Assembly (NCBI RefSeq): GCF_031157275.1
Contig: NZ_JAVIFW010000018.1
Coordinates: 62,001-126,000 of the forward strand
Source of the DNA: Streptomyces sp. LHD-70
Lineage (GTDB): Bacteria > Actinomycetota > Actinomycetes > Streptomycetales > Streptomycetaceae
DNA: 64,000 nucleotides
Direction of reading: 5' to 3'
The stretch's first letter is position 1. The number at the start of each line of letters is the position of its first letter. Shown here one piece after another: positions 31,551 through 38,530 of this stretch. The notes below the pieces were generated by a model. The model did no database searches, had not been told where the DNA came from, and saw only the letters and a list, made by a program, of their open reading frames with translations. A program made the translations under genes and the position numbers.

Positions 31551-31629
31551 ACTCATGTACAGGAGTGCTGCACTCTTCTTTATGTCACTCATGTATATGA
31601 GTGACGGAGTCCAGCATCTATATAGGAGT
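31551..31629. promoter_or_regulatory. Operator cluster upstream of the transfer/replication operon
   Basis: Three related sites precede the gene at 31638. ACTCATGTACAGGAGT (31551-31566) matches the site at 30683 in 15 of 16 positions. ACTCATGTATATGAGT (31587-31602) is almost a perfect palindrome. A weaker GCATCTATATAGGAGT (31614-31629) overlaps the ribosome-binding site. The first two are 36 bp apart. They probably bind the KorSA-like repressor and silence the downstream transfer and replication genes. Confidence 0.7.
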
Positions 31630-31637
31630 GATCCGCT

Positions 31638-31994
31638 GTGCGTCAGATTCCCGTCGACACCTCCACCGCCACCGTGATGGTCGCCAAGGCCCCCCAGCCC
31701 AAGGTCAAGGACCGCCGTACGGGCGAGATCGCCCAAGACGTCGAGACCGGCGCCCAGTTGATGACCGTGGACGTGATGTTCGCGGCCAACGACGAGGTGG
31801 AGATCCTGTCCGTCACCGTCCCGCAGCCCGGTATCTCCGGCGAGCTGGCCATGGGTACCCCGGTCGGGCTGACCGGCCTCATCGCCCGCCCGTGGGAGAA
31901 CGAGTTCAACGGGCAGAAGCGGCACGGCATCGCCTTCCGGGCCGTCGCCGTCACCTCGCTGATGGCCGGTGCGGCCGAGGCCAAGGCGGCCTGA
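31638..31994 (+). CDS. SCO3933-family-like small regulatory protein, first gene of the transfer operon (possible Pra-like activator)
   Basis: A GTG at 31638 follows TAGGAG. The 118-residue product has a basic beta-rich N-terminus (ATVMVAKAPQPKVKDRRTGE), the central DVETGAQLMTVDVMFAANDE, and a hydrophobic end (GIAFRAVAVTSLM). Proteins of this type occupy this place, just before tra, in many Streptomyces AICEs and are described as regulatory. In pSAM2 the gene under direct KorSA repression encodes the replication activator Pra. This gene is in the corresponding regulatory position, but I cannot confirm homology to Pra. Confidence 0.6.
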   Translation: MRQIPVDTSTATVMVAKAPQPKVKDRRTGEIAQDVETGAQLMTVDVMFAANDEVEILSVTVPQPGISGELAMGTPVGLTGLIARPWENEFNGQKRHGIAFRAVAVTSLMAGAAEAKAA

Positions 31995-31996
31995 TC

Positions 31997-33364
31997 ATGG
32001 CCGAGTTGATGATCACGGTTCTCGTGGTGGTCGCTGCTGCCGCAGGTCTTCTGCGGTGGCGGCGTCCCGCCTGGTACTGGGTGTGCTTCGGTGCCGCGTT
32101 CGCCTCGGTTCGGGCCTTGGTCCGCTACACCTCGGTCATGGAAGCCTGCGGGCTCACTGTCCCTCCGCCGCGCTGGCGGCTCACCTTGGCTCGGGTGGCC
32201 AACAGGCCGGTGCCGGAGGCTCGTTCGCCGCGAATCCTGAGGTTGCGGCCCACGCGGACCGGCCTCGTCATACGGCTCAAGCTTCGTCCCGGTCAGGATG
32301 CCTTTGACTTCGCGGCGTCGACTGATCGCCTGCGGCACTCCTTCGGGATGTACGCCGTCAGCTCACGCGAAGTTCGGTCCAGCGTCGTTGAGTTGAGGAT
32401 GACGGGGTACGACGTCCTCGATCGCGTACGGATGCCTGCTGAGGCTCCTGCCGACAGGGCTTCGCCGTTTCGTATCCCGGTCGCGCTCCGCGAGGACGGT
32501 GCCGTCCACTACCGCGACTACCGGTCCGTCCCCCATGGCCTCACCCTCGGTGCCACCGAGTCCGGCAAGTCCGTCTACCAGCGGACTCTTGTCTGCGGCC
32601 TCGCACCGCTCGACGTCGCCCTGGTCGGCATCGACTGCAAGCAGGGGGTTGAGCTCTTCCCGCTCGCCCGTCGCTTCTCGGCTCTCGCCAACGACCCGGA
32701 CACCGCACTCGAACTCCTCGAAGCCCTCGTGTCGCACATGGAAGACGTCTACCTGCTCATACGCGCCGAACAGCGCATCAGCGTCGCGGTCCCGGACGCA
32801 GAGATCGCCGCCGACATCTGGGACCTGCCCGCCGGCCTTCGCCCGACTCCGGTCGTAGTCCTGGTCGACGAGGTAGCCGAGCTCGCGCTCTTCGCCACCA
32901 AGGACGAGGAGAAGCGCCGCGACCGCATCATCACCGCGCTCGTACGTCTCGCTCAGCTCGGTCGCGCCGCCGGCATCTACCTGGAGATCTGCGGTCAGCG
33001 CTTCGGTTCGGAGCTCGGCAAGGGCATCACGATGCTTCGGGCCCAGCTCACCGGCCGTACCGCCCACCGCGTCAACGACGAGTCCAGCGCCAACATGGCC
33101 TTCGGAGACATCGCTCCCGACGCCGTACTGGCTGCCATCCAGATCTCGCCCGACACTCCGGGCATCGCCGTTGCAGGCGACTCGACCGGCGGCTGGGCCC
33201 GTATCCGCGCCCCGCACACCTCGCTGCGCAATGCCGTGAACCTCTGCAACGAGCACGCACACCGCACGCCGGACCTGCCTGCCCTCGCGCCCTTCCGGCC
33301 GGTCGTCACCGTGCCGTCTTCGGCTTCCGCGCCGCTCACCAAGTCCGCGTCCGCCACGGCCTGA
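31997..33364 (+). CDS. traSA: FtsK/SpoIIIE-like DNA translocase, conjugative transfer protein
   Basis: This 455-residue protein begins two bases after the previous stop. Two hydrophobic helices near the N-terminus (residues ~5-18 and 26-46) anchor it in the membrane. A linker follows, then the motor domain with Walker A GATESGKS (185-192) and Walker B VVVLVDEVAE (D291-E292), the sensor-like GQRFGSELGKG and the RTAHRVNDESSANMAFGD region. In Streptomyces a single FtsK-like Tra moves double-stranded DNA between mycelia. It matches TraSA in position and architecture. No gamma domain for sequence reading is evident within the motor, so recognition of the transfer locus is not explained. Confidence 0.92.
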   Translation: MAELMITVLVVVAAAAGLLRWRRPAWYWVCFGAAFASVRALVRYTSVMEACGLTVPPPRWRLTLARVANRPVPEARSPRILRLRPTRTGLVIRLKLRPGQDAFDFAASTDRLRHSFGMYAVSSREVRSSVVELRMTGYDVLDRVRMPAEAPADRASPFRIPVALREDGAVHYRDYRSVPHGLTLGATESGKSVYQRTLVCGLAPLDVALVGIDCKQGVELFPLARRFSALANDPDTALELLEALVSHMEDVYLLIRAEQRISVAVPDAEIAADIWDLPAGLRPTPVVVLVDEVAELALFATKDEEKRRDRIITALVRLAQLGRAAGIYLEICGQRFGSELGKGITMLRAQLTGRTAHRVNDESSANMAFGDIAPDAVLAAIQISPDTPGIAVAGDSTGGWARIRAPHTSLRNAVNLCNEHAHRTPDLPALAPFRPVVTVPSSASAPLTKSASATA

Positions 33365-33445
33365 CACATCCCCCGCACCACGGTCGGCGCGACTGCTTCG
33401 TGCCAAGTCCCTACCCCACCCATGCTCAAAACAGGAGGCCAACTC

Positions 33446-33634
33446 ATGGATGCCGACGAGGACTTCGCTCGTACCGCATCGCTGCTCGGCGCGCTCGACC
33501 TGTACGAGCGCCGCTACGAGACCGACGCCGAGTTCATCGCGGTTCTCGCCCCTGCTCTCGCTCTGTCCCTGCCTCCGGGCTTCCTCCCGCCCATGCCGCC
33601 TCGCGGTGACGAGCCGGGGGAGGGGTGGTGGTGA
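33446..33634 (+). CDS. Small hypothetical protein (62 aa) of the transfer operon
   Basis: The ATG at 33446 has the near-perfect site AACAGGAGGCC upstream. The product is acidic at the N-terminus (MDADEDFARTASLLGALDLYE) with a Leu/Pro-rich middle (ALALSLPPGFLPPMPP). Its stop overlaps the next gene start (GTGA). Strong translation signals support it. No family is recognised. Confidence 0.7.
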   Translation: MDADEDFARTASLLGALDLYERRYETDAEFIAVLAPALALSLPPGFLPPMPPRGDEPGEGWW

Positions 33635-34281
33635 CGCCCCGGGCCTCGGTAAAGGCGGACGCCGTCCTTGTCCAGGCGGTCATTGCTGGGGCTCTGTCCT
33701 TCGCCCACCTGCACGACCTCGCCGCCGCTGCCGGTCAGGACGGTTGGAAGGCGTGGGCCTACCCGATCAGCGTCGACCTGCTTCTGGTCGCGGCCTGGCG
33801 GCGGCTCCGTAGCGTTGGGCCGTCCCGGCTGGCCTGGTGCTGGTTCCTGATCGCTCTGGTCGCCTCGCTCGGGGCGAACGTCGCCACCGCCGGATTCCTC
33901 GACCTTGAGCACCCGCCAGCCTGGCTCCGGTTCGGCGTCGCCGGGTGGCCCGCGCTCGCGTTCCTCGGCGGCACGCTTCTGGCTCACACACCGGGGAGGG
34001 TGGCGGACGAAGAGCCGGTCGCGGTTCAGCCGGCTCAGGTGGCCCCTACTGCTTCTGAGCCCGAGGATCCGCCGTCCGTCGGGATCGGCGCTCGCGCCCC
34101 CGGAGAGCCCGCGGTCACGGATGCGACCCCACCCGTCCCCGCCGCCCTCGTCGCCCACGCTCGCAAGGTCGCCGAAGCCCACCAGGCACGTACCGGTACG
34201 GCCATCGACCCCGACACCCTCCGCGCCCGCCTCGGCGTCCCGTCCCAGCTCGCCGATGCCATCGCAGCCCAACTCACCTGA
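33631..34281 (+). CDS. DUF2637-type membrane protein, probable spread (Spd) protein
   Basis: I choose the GTG at 33631, which overlaps the previous TGA. GTGs at 33625 and 33628 are also possible. The 216-residue protein has four hydrophobic helices in its first half (VLVQAVIAGALSFAHLHDLAA, AYPISVDLLLVAAW, LAWCWFLIALVASLGANVATA, FGVAGWPALAFLGGTLL). A soluble C-terminal region with a small helix-turn-helix-like end follows (DPDTLRARLGVPSQLADAI). DUF2637 proteins in Streptomyces plasmids and AICEs are linked to intramycelial spread after transfer. Downstream small membrane proteins support that role. Confidence 0.78.
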   Translation: MTPRASVKADAVLVQAVIAGALSFAHLHDLAAAAGQDGWKAWAYPISVDLLLVAAWRRLRSVGPSRLAWCWFLIALVASLGANVATAGFLDLEHPPAWLRFGVAGWPALAFLGGTLLAHTPGRVADEEPVAVQPAQVAPTASEPEDPPSVGIGARAPGEPAVTDATPPVPAALVAHARKVAEAHQARTGTAIDPDTLRARLGVPSQLADAIAAQLT

Positions 34282-34301
34282 CACACAAGGGAGTACGCCC
34301 C

Positions 34302-34493
34302 ATGCCCGCCCGCAACCACTTCCACTCGGTGATGCAGATAGGTCCGGTCCAGATCGGCACCCACCGCGACCGCCGCGGCCGTACCAAGCACGCCGCCGCC
34401 TGCACCGCCGACCGCTGCGGCTGGTCCGCCGACTACTCCAGCCAGTCTGCCGCTCAGCTCGCCGCCCGCACCCACCGCTGCAAGGTCCGCTGA
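34302..34493 (+). CDS. Mobile element transfer protein (63 aa), Cys/His-containing
   Basis: The ATG at 34302 has AAGGGAG upstream. The small basic protein (MPARNHFHSVMQIGPVQIGT ... HRDRRGRTKHAAACTADRCGW) has Cys in AACTADRCGW and a terminal HRCKVR. It is the type seen in almost all pSAM2/pIJ101-related elements next to spd genes. Cys and His suggest a single zinc site. Its exact task in transfer is not known. Confidence 0.72.
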   Translation: MPARNHFHSVMQIGPVQIGTHRDRRGRTKHAAACTADRCGWSADYSSQSAAQLAARTHRCKVR

Positions 34494-34502
34494 GGAGAAC
34501 CC

Positions 34503-34661
34503 ATGGACGTCCCGCTCTGGCTCGCGCTGCTCGCCGTCGGCGTACTTGGCGTGAAGCTCATCCGCCCGCCCTGGTGGCTCGTCGCCGTACTGCTCCTCGG
34601 CGGCTACCTCCTCTCCGACAGCCTGCTCACCCCGGTCATCGACACGGCCATCAACAAGTGA
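34503..34661 (+). CDS. Small membrane protein (52 aa), SpdB-like
   Basis: An ATG at 34503, with GAGGAG upstream and 9 bases after the previous stop, opens a 52-residue protein. It is mostly two hydrophobic helices (VPLWLALLAVGVLGVKLI and WWLVAVLLLGGYLLSDSLL). Tiny two-helix proteins between the DUF2637 gene and repSA are typical of the spread locus. The role is inferred from context. Confidence 0.7.
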   Translation: MDVPLWLALLAVGVLGVKLIRPPWWLVAVLLLGGYLLSDSLLTPVIDTAINK

Positions 34662-34687
34662 TCGCTCACAGCAGGGAGTTGACCCCG

Positions 34688-35002
34688 ATGTTCCAACCGA
34701 AGATCCCCACCAACCTGCAGCCGACGGCCACGCCCAACGCCACCCCGGCCACCGTCATCGAGCCGACCACGATCGCTCGGCACTATCCGCTAGCCCCGGC
34801 AGCGGCACAGCCCAACCGCCCCACGGTCCAGCTCACGCCCGGTGCCCTGGTCACCCTCGTCGCCGGCGGTACGACCGCAGTCCTGGTCCTGGGCGCTGTC
34901 CTGGTCTCGCTGCTCCTCGCCGTCGCCATCACTGCCGCGTCGACCGCCATCACGGCCCTGGTCATCCGCTCGCTCATGAACGCCGACACGAAGCGTCGCT
35001 GA
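34688..35002 (+). CDS. Membrane protein (104 aa), SpdA/SpdB2-like spread protein
   Basis: The ATG at 34688 is preceded by GCAGGGAG. The N-terminal ~50 residues are Pro/Thr-rich and soluble, followed by one long hydrophobic stretch that could span the membrane twice (PGALVTLVAGGTTAVLVLGA, VLVSLLLAVAITAASTAITA) and a short basic tail. Such proteins localise with the spread machinery that moves elements from the first recipient compartment to its neighbours. Confidence 0.7.
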   Translation: MFQPKIPTNLQPTATPNATPATVIEPTTIARHYPLAPAAAQPNRPTVQLTPGALVTLVAGGTTAVLVLGAVLVSLLLAVAITAASTAITALVIRSLMNADTKRR

Positions 35003-35090
35003 CCGGCCCCCGGGCGGCCCTGAAACCGCCAAGTCTCTGCCGCCCGGGAGCCGTGCCCAACCGATCCAAGAACCGGAAGGAACCTCCAGC

Positions 35091-35276
35091 ATGGCCCACC
35101 GCACCCGCCCGCCATCCCGGATCTGCGCATCTTGCTGTGGCTTCGCCTCCGCCGCCATTACCCTCGGCGGCCGCGACCGCCACGGACCCCTTCGTACGAT
35201 CACGGCCCACTGCCCGTCCTGCGACGGCACCGGCATCGCCCGCCCCACCCGCGTACGGGAGGGCGCCCGTGTCTAA
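35091..35276 (+). CDS. Small zinc-ribbon-like protein (61 aa)
   Basis: The ATG at 35091 follows GGAAGGAACC. The product has two Cys pairs (ICASCCGF near residue 12 and HCPSCDGTG near residue 42), the spacing of a small zinc ribbon or DnaJ-like Cys pair. Its stop lies 8 bases inside the repSA gene, so translation of the initiator is coupled to it. Function is unknown. Confidence 0.68.
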   Translation: MAHRTRPPSRICASCCGFASAAITLGGRDRHGPLRTITAHCPSCDGTGIARPTRVREGARV

Positions 35277-36651
35277 CGCCGCTCTTCTCGACCCAACCAC
35301 CCTCGGGGACTTGCTGAGGGTGGCCTCGGCCGACGACTTCGACCGCTGGCAGGACCAGATCCGCCGCACCGGCGGCTGCGCCGACCCCATCCACCTCACC
35401 GGCTGGACCCTCACCAAAGACAAGACCACCGGCGAGACCCTGCACCACTACTCCACCGAGTCCGAGCCAGGCGGCCGTCTCCGCGTCGCCTGCGGCAATC
35501 GACGTGCCTCCCGCTGCCCGTCCTGCGCCTGGACGTACGCGGGCGACACCTACCACCTGATCCGCGCAGGCCTGGCAGGCGACGACCGCCGCGAAATTCC
35601 GACCACGGTCCGGGACCACCCGCGGGTCTTCGCCACGCTCACGGCCCCGTCCTTCGGCCCGGTCCACAACCGACCCGACCGAGGCACCTGCCGCTGCGGC
35701 ACTCGCCACGCTAAGGACAACGAAGCGCTGGGCACGGCCCTGGACCCGACGACGTACGACTACGCCGCAGCCGTCCTCTTCAACAACCACGCCGGCGACC
35801 TGTGGATGCGCTTTACGACCCGGCTCCGTCGAGAGATCGCCGCCCGCGCCGGACTCACCCAACGCGAACTGAAGGACACAGCTCGCCTCTCCTACGGCAA
35901 GGTCGCCGAGTTCCAGAAGCGCGGAGCCCTGCACTTCCACGCGGTGATCCGTATCGACGGCCCGGACGGCCCTGAGACCCCGTCCCCGTCCTGGGCAACG
36001 GTCGCCCTGCTCACAGACGCAATCCACGCCGCCGCAACGCACAGCTACACATCCGTCTCTGTCCCGGCTGCCGAGAACGAACCGGCCCGAACCTTCTGCT
36101 GGGGGCGGCAGCTCGACGTCCGCCCAGTCAAAGCCTTCGGCGACGGCTCCGACATCACAGAACAGGCCGTCGCCTCGTACGTCGCGAAGTACTCGACCAA
36201 GGCGGCCGAGAACACCGGCACCCTCGACCGCCGCATCGGCGAACTCGCTGAACTCGACCGCTACGACGTCCCGGAGCACACCCGCCGCCTCATCGAGGCG
36301 TGCAAGGCGCTTGACCCGCTCTACCCGGACCGCCGCCTCTGGACCTGGGCTCACATGCTCGGATTCCGGGGCCACTTCTCCACCAAGTCCCGCCGCTACT
36401 CAACGACTCTCGGCGAACTCCGCCAAGCCCGAGCCGACTTCCGCGCCGCCCAAGAACGCGAAGCCCTCGGCCTCAACGACCGCGAACCGTCGACCGTCCT
36501 AGGCCTGTCGGACTGGCAGTACGCCGGCCACGGCCACACCCCCGGCGAATCCGCACTCGCCGCAACCATCGCCCGCGGCCTCCAACTCAACCGCGACACC
36601 GCCCGCGAAGCCCTGCACGACCAACTCGCCCTGGAAGGAACCGCAGCATGA
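35269..36651 (+). CDS. repSA: Replication initiator RepSA (rolling-circle type)
   Basis: The GTG at 35269 (GGGAGGG upstream) gives 460 residues. Visible parts are a Cys cluster with C75, C83 and C86 (CGNRRASRCPSC), a His-hydrophobe-His metal motif GALHFHAVIRID (H222, H224), and the Tyr-containing motif SYVAKYSTKA (Y305, Y309), the expected order for a rolling-circle Rep. RepSA nicks the double-strand origin and starts replication of the excised circle. It overlaps the small gene upstream and the xis gene downstream (ATGA), forming the repSA-xis-int operon known from pSAM2. Confidence 0.9.
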   Translation: MSNAALLDPTTLGDLLRVASADDFDRWQDQIRRTGGCADPIHLTGWTLTKDKTTGETLHHYSTESEPGGRLRVACGNRRASRCPSCAWTYAGDTYHLIRAGLAGDDRREIPTTVRDHPRVFATLTAPSFGPVHNRPDRGTCRCGTRHAKDNEALGTALDPTTYDYAAAVLFNNHAGDLWMRFTTRLRREIAARAGLTQRELKDTARLSYGKVAEFQKRGALHFHAVIRIDGPDGPETPSPSWATVALLTDAIHAAATHSYTSVSVPAAENEPARTFCWGRQLDVRPVKAFGDGSDITEQAVASYVAKYSTKAAENTGTLDRRIGELAELDRYDVPEHTRRLIEACKALDPLYPDRRLWTWAHMLGFRGHFSTKSRRYSTTLGELRQARADFRAAQEREALGLNDREPSTVLGLSDWQYAGHGHTPGESALAATIARGLQLNRDTAREALHDQLALEGTAA

Positions 36652-36848
36652 CCACCACCACTGTCACCGCCACCGCAGAGCTGCTGACCGTTCCGGAGGT
36701 CATGACACGGCTCAAGCTCGGTCGCTCCAAGGTCTACGACCTGATCCGAACCCATCGACTGCCCTCGATCACCATCGGCCGAGCTCGCCGGATCCCCGCC
36801 GAGGCTGTGCAGGACTTCATCCGTGAGCAGCTGGTGGAGGCTGCCTGA
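36648..36848 (+). CDS. xis: Excisionase (Xis), MerR-like helix-turn-helix
   Basis: This 66-residue protein starts within the repSA stop (ATGA). It has the excisionase-type winged helix LLTVPEVMTRLKLGRSKVYD followed by LIRTHRLPSITIGRARRIPA and a C-terminal helix. Its stop overlaps the int start. Xis bends the attachment site so the integrase can run in the excision direction. Size and place agree with pSAM2 Xis. Confidence 0.92.
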   Translation: MTTTTVTATAELLTVPEVMTRLKLGRSKVYDLIRTHRLPSITIGRARRIPAEAVQDFIREQLVEAA

Positions 36849-38014
36849 TGGCAACACGTCGCAGCCGTGGTGACGGCGGCCTCCACTGGGACGAGAAGCG
36901 GCAGCGCTGGATCGCCACTGCGAACCTGGGTTTCGATCCGAGCGGCAAGCGGATCGTCAAACGGGGAAGTGGCAGGACCAAGACCGAGGCCAAGAACAAG
37001 CTCAAAGAGGTTCTGCGCGACCACGAAGACGGGCTCGCCATCGCGCCCACCAACTTCACGGTCGCGGACGCGGTGAACGACTGGCTCGCGTACGGCCTGG
37101 CGGGGCGTGATGAGCGCACGGTCGAAACCGTCACCAGGCTGAGCCAGCTCCACGTCATCCCGAGCCTCGGCGCGCGAAAGCTTCGCGATCTCAGCGCCGA
37201 GGACGTCGACCGCTGGCTGGCGACGAAGGCTCGCTCGCTCAGTACTCGCACCCTGCAAGCGCTGCACTCCTGCCTCAACCGCTCGGTCAAGCGAGCCATG
37301 GCGCGTGACAAGGTCAAGCGCAACGTCGTCGAGCTGTGCGCCGTTCCTGCCGGCCGACCAGGCCGACCGTCCAAGGCGCTCACATTGGCCCAGGCGGAAT
37401 CGGTACTGAAGGCGGCCGAGGGAACCTCGATGTATGTGTACATCGTCGTCGCCCTGCTGACCGGAGCCCGCACCGAGGAGCTGCGCGCACTGACCTGGGA
37501 CCACGTGTTCCTCAAGGGCAGGCCGGACGCCAATCCGCCGCAGCCTCCGCACATCGCCGTGTGGCGGTCGGTCCGACGAGGCGGAGACACCAAGACACGG
37601 AAGTCCCGGCGCACGCTCGCCCTGCCCGCGCGGTGCGTAGAGGTCCTGTGGGCTCAGTACGAAGACCAGGGCTGGGATCGTCTCGCAGCTGGAGACGACT
37701 GGGAGGAGAACGGGCTCGTCTTCTCCTCGGCTGTCGGCAAGCCGCTGGACGCGACCAACGTCCGACGCGCCTTCCGGACGGCCCTCAAGGACGCCGAAGG
37801 GATCAACGCCGACGAGTGGACTCCTCGGGAGCTCCGGCACAGCTTCGTGTCACTGCTCTCCGACAGTGGCGTACCTCTTGAAGAGATCTCCCGACTCGTC
37901 GGCCACTCCGGAACGGCCGTGACCGAGGAGGTCTACCGGAAGCAGATCCGGCCCGTGATCCAGACCGGCGCCGTGGTCATGGACGGCATCTTCAAGCGGG
38001 CCCCGGAGCGGTAG
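36848..38014 (+). CDS. int: Site-specific tyrosine recombinase (integrase)
   Basis: This 388-residue integrase has an N-terminal arm-binding part (to ~65), a core-binding SAM-like domain (FTVADAVNDWLAYG ... to ~165) and the catalytic domain. Catalytic residues are R208 (LLTGARTEELR), Lys in the beta-hairpin (GGDTKTRKSRR), R330 (TPRELRHSF), H353 (LVGHSG) and the nucleophile Y363 (EEVYRKQ). The first His of the HxxR box is Arg, as in many actinomycete integrases. It recombines the 58-bp tRNA-Pro site with the element. The gene ends 63 bases before the right attachment repeat. Confidence 0.96.
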   Translation: MATRRSRGDGGLHWDEKRQRWIATANLGFDPSGKRIVKRGSGRTKTEAKNKLKEVLRDHEDGLAIAPTNFTVADAVNDWLAYGLAGRDERTVETVTRLSQLHVIPSLGARKLRDLSAEDVDRWLATKARSLSTRTLQALHSCLNRSVKRAMARDKVKRNVVELCAVPAGRPGRPSKALTLAQAESVLKAAEGTSMYVYIVVALLTGARTEELRALTWDHVFLKGRPDANPPQPPHIAVWRSVRRGGDTKTRKSRRTLALPARCVEVLWAQYEDQGWDRLAAGDDWEENGLVFSSAVGKPLDATNVRRAFRTALKDAEGINADEWTPRELRHSFVSLLSDSGVPLEEISRLVGHSGTAVTEEVYRKQIRPVIQTGAVVMDGIFKRAPER

Positions 38015-38041
38015 TCACTCAGATAGACACGCAGACGAAAA

Positions 38042-38081
38042 CAGGTGAGGCACCTACCAAAGTTGGTAGGTGCCTCACCTG
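38042..38081. terminator. Bidirectional hairpin terminator at the right end of the element
   Basis: A 19-bp perfect stem (CAGGTGAGGCACCTACCAA paired with its complement) with a 2-base loop lies between int and the tRNA. On the reverse strand it is followed by TTTT, so it ends the tRNA-Pro transcript. On the plus strand it follows int. The element thus supplies a new terminator for the gene it interrupts. Confidence 0.88.
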
Positions 38082-38135
38082 CTGTTACGGCTGTCGGGGT
38101 GGCGGGATTTGAACCCACGACCTCTTCGTCCCGAA
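38078..38135. repeat. Right attachment site (58-bp direct repeat within intact tRNA-Pro)
   Basis: This is identical to 20717-20774. It covers the tRNA from the anticodon loop to the 3' end plus about 16 bases beyond. Because it restores the 3' half of the gene, integration leaves the tRNA functional. Confidence 0.95.
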
Positions 38136-38167
38136 CGAAGCGCGCTGCCAAGCTGCGCCACACCCCG
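38094..38167 (-). tRNA. tRNA-Pro (anticodon CGG)
   Basis: The 74-base gene folds as a normal tRNA on the reverse strand. The acceptor arms are CGGGGTG and CACCCCG with discriminator A. The anticodon stem CTTCG/CGAAG holds loop TTCGGGA, anticodon CGG. The T-loop is GGTTCAAATCC. CCA is not encoded. The 3' portion is shared with the mobile element attachment repeat. Confidence 0.96.
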
Positions 38168-38504
38168 ATGTCGCTGCTGTGGGTGACCACGTCGCGGCGA
38201 CATCGATTACTTTAGCGGACCGTCGCTCGTAGACGAAATCCGGTTTTGGCGGGGCCCCAGGCCGGGGCGGATGTGGCCCCGGCCGAGAGGGTCAGGGCCA
38301 GCCGTAGGAGCCCGGCGGGCAGACTGCACCAGGCAGGCAGGCCCACCCGCCTGGTGCAGGAACGGGCACGCACAGGCGCAGGCCGCCTCAGCCGGTGCCA
38401 GCCCCGCGGCGGCGCCCTCAACCGTGACAGTCCCGTCGCAGCGTCCTCAGCCGTACTGGTCCCGCCGAAGCGTCCTCAGCCATGCCAGTCCCGCCGCAGC
38501 GTCC
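38168..38504. other. 337-bp intergenic region with tandem repeats
   Basis: No gene is supported between the tRNA and the metallophosphoesterase stop. The first 40 bases should hold the tRNA promoter (reverse strand; CGCGGCGACATCGATTACTTTAG region). The right part is occupied by the 29-bp repeats listed separately. Confidence 0.45.
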
Positions 38505-38530
38505 TCACTCGTGCCAGTCCCGTCGCGGCG
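38402..38530. repeat. 29-bp degenerate tandem repeat
   Basis: Units of the form TCCCGYCGNAGCGTCCTCAGCC plus seven variable bases recur with an exact 29-bp period, starting near 38402, 38431, 38460, 38489 and 38518. The last unit enters the 3' end of the metallophosphoesterase gene and encodes its final residues (TPRRDWHE). There are no spacers, so it is a minisatellite and not a CRISPR array. Confidence 0.75.

Larger units (their letters stand above)
20717..38135. mobile_element. pSAM2-like actinomycete integrative and conjugative element (AICE) in tRNA-Pro
   Basis: The 17.4-kb segment is bounded by perfect 58-bp direct repeats that overlap the 3' half of a tRNA-Pro gene. The right end holds, in order, a pif-like Nudix gene, korSA-type GntR gene, a small regulatory gene, FtsK-like tra, spread genes, repSA, xis and int ending beside the right repeat. 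This set, the 388-residue integrase and the 58-bp identity segment in tRNA-Pro all match what I recall of pSAM2. The left half is accessory: two more GntR genes, a run of small overlapping genes and an AT-richer ABC-3C cargo. All modules look intact, so the element may still excise and transfer. Excision itself cannot be seen. Confidence 0.93.

Noticed and set aside
38402..38530. CRISPR array
   Set aside because: Units are directly adjacent and degenerate, without unique spacers or cas genes in the window.
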